DNA of 64,000 nucleotides from Strix aluco. Lineage: Eukaryota > Chordata > Aves > Strigiformes > Strigidae. The position numbers and the translations under genes are program-made. Below are positions 51,914-62,500 of the stretch, one piece after another. Numbering within the stretch: the first letter of the stretch is position 1; every line of letters starts with the position of its first letter. The stretch is from NCBI RefSeq assembly GCF_031877795.1, contig NC_133935.1, forward strand, positions 81,745,748-81,809,747, read 5' to 3'. Below the pieces are notes generated by a model, which saw nothing but the letters and a program-made list of their open reading frames with translations, was not told the DNA's origin and made no database searches.

Positions 51914-51946
51914 CCCTGCCCTGCCCTGCCCTGCCCTGCCCTGCCC
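51914..51946. repeat. (CCCTG)n pentanucleotide repeat
   Basis: Six perfect CCCTG units plus a partial seventh, ending 40 bases before the CCDC3 start codon and therefore probably in its 5' UTR or core promoter. Such a repeat is likely to vary in length between individuals. Confidence 0.9.
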
Positions 51947-51986
51947 GGCGCGGCGCGCCCCCGGCCCGGCCGCGGAGCCGCCCGCG

Positions 51987-52399
51987 ATGCCGCCTCCGCC
52001 GCGGCTGCTGCCGCTGCTGGTGCTGGGGCTGGGGCTGGGGCTGGGGGGGCGGGCGGGCGGCGGGGGGGGCTGCCAGCTGCCGGCCGAGTGGCGGCCGCTC
52101 AGCGAGGGCTGCCGAGCCGAGCTGGCCGCGATCATCGTCTACGCGCGGGTGCTGGCGCTGCACCCCGACCCCTACGGCGCCTACAACTACCTGCCCTGGC
52201 AGAGGGGCCCCCCCGACGGCCCCCAGCAGGGAGCGGGGGGGCTCTTTTATTCGGCCGAGATCGAGCTGCTGTGCGACCAGGCGTGGGGCAGCATGCTGGA
52301 GGTGCCCGCCGGCTCCCGCCTCAACCTCACCGGCCTCGGCTACTTCTCCTGCCACTCGCACACCGTCATGCAGGGCTACTCGTATTTCTTCTTCCTCCG
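51987..52399 (+). CDS. CCDC3: CCDC3 coding exon 1
   Basis: This exon codes residues 1-137 plus two bases of codon 138. It ends SYFFFLR, with the donor CCG|GTGAGT at 52400. The reading frame is also open for 318 codons upstream of the ATG, but that extension is pyrimidine-repeat translation without family similarity, so the ATG at 51987 was chosen. Confidence 0.95.
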
Positions 52400-53535
52400 G
52401 TGAGTCCCGGGAAAGGGGGGTCCGGGGCGGGGGGGGTGGGGGGTGTCGGCATCCCGGCTCCGGGGCATCTCCGCGGCCGGGGGATGCGCGCCCGTCCCTG
52501 CCCGGGAGGCTTCGCTCCGTCCCGCGGCCGCTCTCCCCGCAGCGCCTTCTCCTGCGCGTCCACCCGCAGTTCTATCGGGAAAAAAACCCACACCAAACCC
52601 ATAATATTCCAACTTTGCCGGGCAGCAGAGGTACGGGGAGCTGTTGTCGAGGAGCTCCCGGGTGCTGCTGCTTTTGTTTTTACGTCGGGACAGGTTCGCC
52701 AAAGTTTGGCATATGGGAGTTTAAAACTTATCCCCAAATACTCACCCGATAGCTTCCTCTTGGCTCTCCCAAGTCCCAGCCAAATCCTGTCTTTGGGCTC
52801 ATCGAAAGAATAAGAAAATAAACCACAATGTGGGAACAGAGCCATTGCCGTGACCTTTCAATCCAAGAGCGTTTGCGAAATACTACTCAGTAGCTTGTTT
52901 CGAAATACTTGGTATATGCTTACACTGGGTGCGTAACGAAACACAGTTTGATGCTGCCTAGTGTCTGTGGCAGTATCTTTCAACACGTTTTACACAAGTT
53001 ATTTATTGACTGCTTGAAGGAGTACTTAAACTCCAGGATCAAGGGCAAAGTGATGCAAATTCAGTAGGAACCATGGGCCAAAATATAGATTTGCCTCATT
53101 CATGGGGGTTCATTGATGTCTGCAGGGTGGTAGGAGCCTGTGAGATCCTTCCTGCTGCTGCCTGGTCCAGTCCTCCGTGGTGGAAATTGCCGTCTTGGCA
53201 ACTAAGTGCCAGGAGAGCTGAGAGCCACGCACCAGCTAAGTCTGTCTGTGTGGCTTTGGTGGCACTTGTTGAACCAGACTGAAGTATGATGGGTGACTTC
53301 TGTGTGAGAGAAAGTGCTGTTCAGCCTCACAGCGGGCTGCCCGTGCAACTTGTGTTTCAGAATGGATGAGAACTACATCCTCCTGCCGCACGGAGTCAAC
53401 TTCCAGGAGGCTATTTTCCCGGACACCCAGGAGAACAGAAGGATGTTTGCCAGCCTTTTCCAGTTTTCTAACTGCTCGCAGGCACAACATGTGTTGAGCT
53501 TCTCCAGTGACTGGGAGATTCAAGAGGACAACCGG
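51987..53535 (+). CDS. CCDC3: Coiled-coil domain-containing protein 3 (favine), first two coding exons
   Basis: CCDC3 is a secreted glycoprotein of endothelium and adipose tissue, reported to act on lipid metabolism and TNF/NF-kB signalling. Exons 51987-52399 and 53361-53535 join through a split Arg codon (CG|A) and give residues 1-196 in phase 0. The start has GCG before the ATG (purine at -3) and opens a signal peptide, RLLPLLVLGLGLGLGG. The mature part holds the family blocks LPAEWRPLSEGCRAELA, LFYSAEIELLCDQAWGSMLE and RLNLTGLGYFSCHSH. NLT (113-115) and NCS (175-177) are N-glycosylation sequons. A 13-residue Pro/Gly-rich segment near 73-85 is longer than in mammals. The C-terminal coiled-coil exon was not found before the window end, so the gene is cut by the border. 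OPTN lies head-to-head about 28 kb away, as in human. Confidence 0.95.
52025..52069 (+). repeat. GGGGCT repeat and G-tract cluster inside CCDC3 exon 1
   Basis: Three GGGGCT units run into G7, GGG, GGG and G8 tracts, all in the coding strand of the signal-peptide region. The tract spacing satisfies the usual G-quadruplex pattern. It encodes the alternating Leu-Gly stretch and the following Gly run. Confidence 0.85.
52400..53360 (+). other. CCDC3: CCDC3 intron 1
   Basis: A short intron of 961 bases with GTGAGT and TTTCAG ends. Its first 160 bases continue the CpG-rich region; the rest is ordinary sequence with no further feature. Confidence 0.85.
53361..53535 (+). CDS. CCDC3: CCDC3 coding exon 2
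   Basis: This exon codes residues 138-196, beginning MDENYILLPHGVNFQEAIFP and ending FSSDWEIQEDNR. The match to the mammalian protein is nearly complete. The acceptor is CTTGTGTTTCAG and the donor CGG|GTAAGG leaves phase 0. Confidence 0.97.
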
Positions 53536-56500
53536 GTAAGGGATTTATTTGCTCTCCAGTGCTTGTTTTCTAAGTGGGCACAGGCATTCCCATGTCTTTT
53601 GCAAACATATATATATGAATGCGAGCAGCAAGTCCCTGATTTTCCTGGTCCTTTGGTGGTATCACTGGCAAAGTAACACACTGGTGGGGAGGTGTTAAAC
53701 TCTGTTTTCAAAGCTGACCTCTGTGTTAGCTCTTTAGCTTTCCATGGACCTGAGCAAAGCTCAGTATCAACCTGTTCATGAGCAGTAGGTTAGAAACCAG
53801 CATTGCTTGCAATCCTGTCTTACTCTACCCAGGTCGTTCCTGGGTTTGCTAGCTCTAGACCCCATACTTAACTTCAGCTGAAGCGTTCAGGAGTAGAGCT
53901 TTGGGTTTTTACTTCTGTGTTCATCTCGTGTAGCGAGAGCAGTGCCTGGACCATGACAGACTGTAAGGGATTATTCTTACTTAACTCCACATAACAGCAT
54001 AAACATCTACTGAACTAATCGCCCTAAGCTGTCTTTGTAGCAGCTGGAGAAGAGACTGTTGAAGGCATGTTTCGTCTGAGTGATGAGGGCATGGCTTGTC
54101 TGAATGACGCCGGCACCTACTTCGGAACAAGCTGAATGAAATGCTTCTTTCTCCTCTCAAGGGAGGCCACAGCAAGTAGTTCACCCTCTGGGCTATCCTC
54201 CCTTAAGAAAGTACATTTTTAGTACGGAAAGTCCAATGATGGCCATTGTTAGTGGCTTCTGAGCCCCTTTATGGAGCGTAGTGTGTGTAATAAATGCAGG
54301 ATTTTAATAAATCCTTCCTTGGCAGAGAGGAGCAACCTGCAGTTTGTGTGTATGTTCTGGATGTGCATATACATTTGCAAAACTGGAACCTGGAGAGCTG
54401 TTTTTATGCCAAACCCTGTTTTATGAGGCTGGTGGTTTCTACTGGTAGCTGAGAATATTTTAAGCTTAGGTAAGGATGGACAGGACATGTGTTATCGCTT
54501 GCGTCTTCTGTGGATTCATCCAAGGCACAGTATTTACATACAGCAGTGGATGCACTAGTGGCTTGTTTGGGAGATGGATGGAGGGAACTTGGTAGCTGGC
54601 TGAGCCCTTTCCCTTCACCAGCTGGCCGACTGCCAGTGTACAAAGTTTGAGCTACTGTGTGACCGTCTGGCCAGTGACACAACCCTGCTCCTTGGGATGA
54701 CCTGTGAGTGAATGTTTCTCACAGCTGATATTTTGAGGAGGGTGTGGGGAATGGTGATGTTCAAATATATATTTGGGGACAGCAGCAGGAATTGATGTTT
54801 AAGAGAAAATGAATCATCTTACATTTAGATTGCAGAGCCATAACACTTGCTGGGCAAGAAGGGGGAGGCGGAGAGCTCTGGTCACAGCCCTGCCTCCTCC
54901 CTGCCAGCCCGCAGGCTCCCCAGTGCCCCAAGCAATGTATTTGGCAAGTAAAGGCACTGCTGCTGCCAAATCCACAGATTTTGCTCTGGGGGAGCAAAGT
55001 GGCGTTGGGGGACCACCAGATCCAACTCCCAGTATCTGCTTGTGATGCCTCTGCACTGTTTACTTAACCATGCGGAGCTAAATGTAAGGGATCTTGATGG
55101 GTTGGTGCTCGTTTATGCCAGCAGTGAATCTCTCCAGTTAGCTTTAATGGAAATCACAAGGCAGAAACCCTCAGGGTAAGCTGGGGCAACTGGAAGCATA
55201 TGTATCAAAAGTGCATTTCAGCTGTTGCGCTCTTTGACCCCCGTGCAGCTGTGAGCAGACCAGGGGGGGGTTAGAGCTGCTGGTCACACAGACGGGGGCT
55301 GGGGGCTTTACATACTTCAACACCCACCCATCGAGAGAGTAAATTCAGCGCAACTGAGGGACACTTTGTCTCCCCTTCATAATGAAAAGTAAAAACTTCC
55401 TCTGCACCAGTTAAAAGTAGTCTGGACTGACTGTGCTCCCATTCAGCTCCTGCATCTGTGTTTGCCCAGCCGAGCGCCAGCTCCTGGCACCTGTGTGTCC
55501 CAGCCTGGGAAGGGGATGGTGTTTCTGGCTGCCGTGGTGTTAGGAATTTGTTCCTCAGCTCTTCCCAATGGAGGTGCCCATGTCCAGGGTCCAGCTGTCT
55601 CGAGCATCTTGCTCCTCTCTTTGCCTTGTCACATCTGATAGTGACTTTCCTGATGCCATCGCATTTGCTTGCATCCCATCACAGTGCAAACAATTTCCAT
55701 TTCTGAGTTGTTCCATGCTGTCTCCTGAGCTAAAATCTGTGGTGCTGGCTTCGTGGCACAGAAAATGAGCATTACTTGGAGCATTATGCTTGAAGCTTTT
55801 TGGAAAAGAGGCTCTTTGGCAGCCTGGGGACACCCCAGGAGGCTTCTGCGATGGTGTCAAATTGTGGAGAGTTTGTACAGAGAGGAAAGGGTCTTCTGAT
55901 GAGGCTCACACTGCAGTGCGGCATAAAGGGTCTCACTAACAGCTGTGTACTGACATAAATTGCTAGTTAAAATTCATCACGGATGTTTTGTGCAGTCAGA
56001 GAACAGAGATGGAGACACTGAGATCCTCAGAGCAGAAGGTAGCTGGGGTGAAGGTCTGGTTCCAGGAGTTAGTAAGTAAGGTCCTGCCTCCACATCTTGG
56101 GACAGCTGTGTGCAGGGACATCTTAAAAAAACAGCTCTGTCAAAAAGCACCATGCCCAAGTGGGTGATGAAATCTCCTGTTTACAGCTGGATCCCGTACG
56201 CTGAAAGACTTTTTGAATCCCTGTATTTGCTTATGGCCCTGTGCCTTACTCTTGATATATTTCTGGGGTGGACATTTTAAGGGAGAATTTGGCACTGGAA
56301 GCATGTGCAGTTGCAATGAATAATTCATGTTTGTAGCTCTGGGGTGCTCAGCCAGAAGGTGAGAGAGCCCCGTGATGGGTGAACCTCTTTTGCCTCATGT
56401 AATGCCGCTCCAGCGAGAGGTCCCTCGTGTGGGGTGTGCCTGAGCTGGCTGCAGAACAAGGGACCCAAAAGTGACTGTTGACATACCATCCTCCTGCTCA

Positions 56501-59500
56501 CCCTCTTCTCTCTGCCATGCTCCCTGCATGCAGATAGCCTCGCCTGGGCTGTCCCAATGGGTGAAATGAGGAAAACCCTGACAGCTCCTTCTCCTCCACC
56601 CAGCAAACATGTCTGATGATGCCAAAGAGAGCAGAGAGATGTGCAGGAACTTCTCGATGCACTGGAATGCACAACCTGCCTTTTCCATCGCAGGAAAACC
56701 CTTTCAATTTTTATAAAGCCCCATGGCTCATGGTGAAAGGAGGCCAGACCCAAGGCACATCTTGTTGGGGATAATACATTTCTCATCCTGGGCCTGCTGC
56801 TGTTGCTGGAAGCTAATTCCAGCTGCATTTTTAAGCCCCCTGCCGTCTGGGCTGAGGGCCAGACACTGCTTTCCATAGTTTTCCAATAACCCCATAGTCT
56901 CATAAATTCACTCAGGTGCTTGTTCTGGCCACTCTGGAGAGCAATGGTAGCTCCAGCTTTCGTTTCTTTAGGCACTTGCATTTTGGCTTCCATGTTTGCA
57001 GAAGCAGTAATTAATTGGGTTCCATCCTGACTTCTCTCACAGCCCCTTATTGATGTTTGCAGACCTCCTGCTTTACTCCAGCTTGCAGTCACAGTGGTTT
57101 CTGCAAGGTTGTTGCTAAAACTCCAAGTTCCCACCAAGTTTGGGGTTGGAGCTGGGTTTGTAACTAGTGGCTGCAACTTCCCACATAGTGAGGGGCCCCT
57201 TCTTGCAGCACATTGCAGGTACCTGGGTCCCAGGCTTGGCCCAGTCCCAGAGCTGATGTGGATGGAGATAATAACATAGGAACACTCCTTTTTCCCTTTT
57301 GGAATTACAGTTTTAGTCAATTCTTCCCACTCTCTGCCCCTGGGAGAAATGCAGTATTCGCCTATCCAAGGAAACTTGCAGTCACAGCAGTTTCTTTTAA
57401 TAAGGTGCTTTTATTAAAGAAAGGAACAATTAAGAAGTAATAAAAACCTAATTAAAATTCTTAAAAGCTCTGTGTTTTTACCCAAAGCTCATGTTGACCC
57501 CCTGAGGGAAGACCCCCAGATGTATCAAAGAGTTTGCAAAGTCTGACAGCCTCCTACGCAGGCATGCCAGGCTGTCCTGCGCCGGCTGGTGTGCAGCCTC
57601 TGGGTCACCCCTGCCTCAGGAAACCTCTTTTCCTTTACCCCCTCTTTCCCTCAGTGCTCACAAAACCCTGTGTGCCACCCAGTTATTCTCCGGGGCAGCC
57701 AGCAGTGCTGGTGTTTCATTACTGATGCTTTTACTGAGAAACCTTGAGAGCTTTTCTTGCTCAAAAGGAGTCCAAGAGGTCAGACTTTTTTTTTGGGAGG
57801 TGGGGATGAGCATTTGCTGGTGCATCCTTCTCCAAGGATGAAGAGAGGGAACTGGAAAATCCTGAAGGCCCAGAAAGCATCCGAGTGTGCCAATGCCTCT
57901 TTCTCACCACACAATTTTCTTATGGTTTAGTGCTAAATGACACTTTCCTGCATGCAGGGGTTTGATTTCTGCTTGCTCAAGCTGGGAGGTGGGAATCGTC
58001 CCTGCAGTTTCCCCCCTCTTGCAGTGCCTGCTGCTAAACCTGGAGGTGATGCAGTGGGTTGGGATTGAATCCTGCCCCCTGGCAGAGTTTTACCATTTTA
58101 GTGCAAATCTAGAGGCTCTAATTTCTCCTCCTGACTTGACCTTCTGCAGGGTTGTTCGACCTCTTAAATAAGCCCTCGTTGCCTCGTCTGCACAGGAGAG
58201 ATTACACCCACCAAAGTGACTCGAGGTCTGGTGATAATAAGGTCTATAGAAGTGTCAAACAGCACTTGTCATTATTTATTATTCAGAGGGGTTTTAACTC
58301 CTGGTTTTGTCAACAGGTTGATAGGGAAACATGATCTTTTGGCCTCCGTTCCAGCTTGCTGTGAGCTGCAGAGGTACTCACAACCTGGGGCCCTGTGGTA
58401 CTTCTTTTACAGAGCACCTTCCTCCCCTTTCTTTCACACAGGAGAGTTGCAAAATGACCCTGTGTGCATCATAATGAGGGAATTAACAGCAACATATCAA
58501 ACTGATCGTGAGCAACCGCGAGAGCGCTAGCACTGTGATAAAACTCACAAAAATTAAGGAGTCCAATAATTTCAATTAAGCCTGGCGAGATTGCAGGCAG
58601 AGATTATATCTTTTATTAAGATTCTCTCCCTGCATTGCCTGTTCTCCTCTCAAGCATCAGAGCCACAGCCACGCTGTTACTTCAATTGATTTAGATGAAT
58701 GGATTTGCCTTCTGAGAGACCTCCAGAGATTCATCTGGGTAATAATAAAGCTTTTATGAGAGTAGTCAGTGTCCCAAATAAAAAGCAAGTTAATTAGTGG
58801 GTTAGCAAGGCAGACTACAAATATCTGCTTAACATCTTTGGGCCTGGTTCCTCTTGTCCAGTGGCACTTTGGCTGCTGTAACAACCTGATGATCTGATTA
58901 GGACACCTGCAAGGCTTTGGAGCGGCTGAAAAGAGAACCGGACAAGAAAAACAATGTAATTGCATAAATGCCCTTGCCATTATTATGGAAAGCAAAAATT
59001 AAATTAAATGGCATTCTTCCTCTGCGGAAGTAGAGGAAATAGTTTCAGAACTATTTGTATTTTAGTAAGAGCCATGTGCATGAACTGGGAGCCACTGGGT
59101 CAGATCATTCCCTGAACCCATCTGGGCAGCAGCACATTTGCTCAGCAATGGTCCCAGCCTGTCTCCTCTCTGATGCTCTCAAGCAGGTGGATGGTAGCGA
59201 GTCTCATTCAGCGACACTTCACAGGACCACGAGGGCTTAAATCACAGAGAAACAGCTGCTTACACAGAAGCTCTTTGGGCTACCAGAAAAGGGCTCGCTC
59301 ACGTGATGTTTGCTGTGGGGACCTGTTTAGGTCCATCTCCCCAGGCAACGTGCCCCTAGAGAGGGGAAAAGAAGAAGGAAAGTTGGGAAAGTCCCCATAA
59401 TTTTTCCAACTGCCCTGATTTTGAGTCTGGACAGTGATTAAATAGTATCATGGCTAGATACCTGCTGGAGAGATGCCTGTGACATCTCTGGAGAGAGCCT

Positions 59501-62500
59501 GAGCTGCCTTGGGTGCAGGGAGCAGAGCTCTTCCTGCTGTGGCGGAGATGGACATCAGTGATGCTGAAGGTGACTTTGCTGTGTGAATCATGCAAAGCCT
59601 GGCCACTAGGAAAAAAAGATGATAACTGTAATGGATTTCAACTGAAATTTAATCCACGGTATCCACCGAGATAAAATGAAAAAGCAATTTGTTTTTTCTC
59701 TTTTAAAAGTTATGGACTTCTGCTCTTGAGGAGTTCCCTCTCTGCTCCAAGTGCTGGGAGAGGAATCGCAGGACTGGAAAATGCTGGTCGTGGAGTCCAG
59801 AGCCAGCAGTTTTAGGGGAAGGACTGGTCTGGAAAAGAGCAGGCAGCAGCCGGGCTTGGTTAAGACAGTTTTCTTTAATTCCCTTGTACTGGCCTTTTGT
59901 GTTTGCTTGTGGCATAAGCCGCATAAAGGATCCTCCCTTCTCTAGTCCTAAGTCACTAGGGAAATAGAAAATATACTCAGTTCAAAACAGTGCTACGTGG
60001 CAAGGGCAGGGCAAAAAGACCTCGAAATAAATGAAAGTAAGGTCCAATATCTAGAGGCTTGAAAATCCTGTTTTACATTTGGTTTCTTGCCCTGCCATTT
60101 GTTAGACGAGTTGTTGCTCCATTATCCCAATAGCATGATGGAAAGTGTATGTCGCTTCTGGGTTGTTTTAATAGTGATTAACAGCGCTTTTGTTTTTGTC
60201 CCAGAAACCCACCCAGAGCGTACCCCCTCCCTATGATCTGTGTTTAATTTGAATACATGTAAGCAATATTAGATGAAATGGAGAACTGCTGACAAGTGTC
60301 TGGGATGAGGGAAGACCACAAGACAGTTGATACGTTTGGGTAACATCCCCAAGAGTCTTTTGGCATAGAAATGGCATTGACTCATTTCCAAATATTCCCA
60401 CCCAGGCCGTGGTAGGGGACTCTTGGAGGTCTGATTGGCATCTCCTTATCAATTTTCTGTCTTCCCACATGCACACAGCCTGCTAAAATACAGAATAAAA
60501 GATCACAAAGGAGTGCACAATAGTCTTATCCACAGGATGTTTCCATTGCATATGGTCTTTATCATATTTATAGCATCCAGAAGGTGTTCTGAGCACTCCC
60601 TGGGAGAAAAATGGGGAAATTTCTCTGTTTTAGAGTGTCTCTTTAGAGGCATCTTATTTCTGTATCGGGAGGCAGGTTGGCAGCCTGCCTTATACAATGC
60701 AGGAGGGATGACCTGAGGTAGCATGGGAACATTGAATTTGATATCAGTTGCGAACAGTCTGAATTTGGGGTTAAATAAGGATCTTTTCCCCACCCATATG
60801 AACTCTTGTCCGGACTGGCAGCCATGATCAGTGGGGAGCTGCTGAGGTGAGGCCCCCACTTAGCACCCTCCTCGTGCCAATAGAGGTGCAGGATGAGGTG
60901 AGAGGAGTCCCAAATCAGTGTCCCAGCTCCTGGTGAACAAGTCTGGACCAACTTGCTGCCTATTAAGCAATGAGGATTACTCCAGAGCACAGCTCTCTGA
61001 CTATGTCTCAGGCACATCCAAGTACATGATATCCTTAAAAATATCCGTTTTCCAGCCCGCCAAGCAAGGAAATACCTAGACAGCCATGGGTTTGTGTGTG
61101 TATGTACACGGCTGCCTCCTCCAAAGGGCGAAACAGCAATCCTTCCAGGAATTGGCAATGAATGAAGACCTACATGGCTCCAGGCTGCTTCTAATTATCC
61201 AGAGCCACACTTTAAAGAAGTTCTGCCAAATGCACTAAATCATTCCGGATTTTGTGGCATGATTCTATCTGCTGCTGAACATGAACTTGGTGTCAAGCAG
61301 GCATCTGACCCCAGTCCCAGGACACCTTTTTGGCTCTTCATCTGGCTTCTTCCACTGCCACAGAGTGGGAAAGAGTGGGTGGGAAATTGCTGGTGGCCAC
61401 AGAGGCAGTTGGTGGTTGTGGGCTGAGCTCTGCACATTGAGAGACACAAAGATGGGGCTGAAGGGACTCCGTTGTCTCTCCTGTGTTTCAGATCTAAGAC
61501 TGCCTGGAGGGGTGCTGTACCCTTGGGATTTCTAGACCAGGGGTTGTTGAAAGACCTGAGTTGGTGCTGCTGAGCACAAATCCTGACACACTGCTTGCTT
61601 AGCAGGACAAAGATTTTTTTTGGAAGCCCCTGACCACGGACTCTTAGCCAAGGGCCAAGGCAATGTGTTTCCCAGTCATGTTGGAAAGATGCAGCTCCCT
61701 GGCCATAGCTAACTCCATGGTGTGCAGTGCAGGTAGGATGTTGCTGCTGGTGTCTGAGTGTAGGTAGGAGACACAGGACTTCTGTTGAACTGGTTACATT
61801 CCCTCTGTGTTAGCACAGAGGTGGGAGATACCTCCCTCTGGGAAGGGCAGTGGAAAGTTTGAAGCTACCCTGCTGAGCATCCACATGCGTAGGTAGGCTG
61901 GGAATTGCAGCACTGTAAAGAGAGGTGGACCTCTCGTCCATACCCTCTGGGGATGACACTGTCATGGGAAAAGCAGCAACAAGAAGACATGAAGAGGCTG
62001 ACTCCGGTCCCTTGTCTCCTTCCTTGTGTGTGAGCGATTTGATTCCTCTGCTTTTCTGTCCTGCCCTCCTGTTCATGGCCTCCCCATGTGGGAAGGTAAT
62101 AGAGGACACCCCACCACACTGCAAAGGGTGAAAGCACTGGCTGGCAAGGGGAGGCAGCTGGTGGGGACCCAGGCAGTTACTGGAGCTGGGAAGTGAAGTG
62201 GAGCAGGGGAACACGTGCTTGAAAGCTCTTGTGTCTGCGGCCAAATCACCTTCCTCGACACAAGTTCCCGTACTCAAGGTGCTCCCCCAAGTATTTGGGA
62301 CCTGGCCTCCAAGGAGAAGGGTAGAAAGTGGTGTTCTTGTGAGGTGGATGTATTATCTTTCTAACCCAAGACAAAACAAAATGTGACGTCCAAAGAAGCA
62401 GATCATGGGTGTTTTTTGATCCAGTCATGCTTATTCATACTCATCTCACAATTTTTCACTTTTTAGAAAGTAGAGGTACTGTTTTAGATTTTGACTTAGA

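Larger units (their letters stand above)
51810..52560 (+). promoter_or_regulatory. CCDC3: GC/CpG-rich region around CCDC3 start
   Basis: Strongly GC- and CpG-rich sequence covers the CCDC3 5' UTR, exon 1 and the beginning of intron 1. The transcription start is inferred to lie upstream of 51914 but cannot be placed. No convincing TATA box was seen. Confidence 0.65.

Noticed and set aside
51033-51986. In-frame 318-codon N-terminal extension of CCDC3
   Set aside because: It is translation of pyrimidine-rich repeat and poly-C DNA that lacks stop codons by composition. It has no family similarity, and the ATG at 51987 starts a proper signal peptide.
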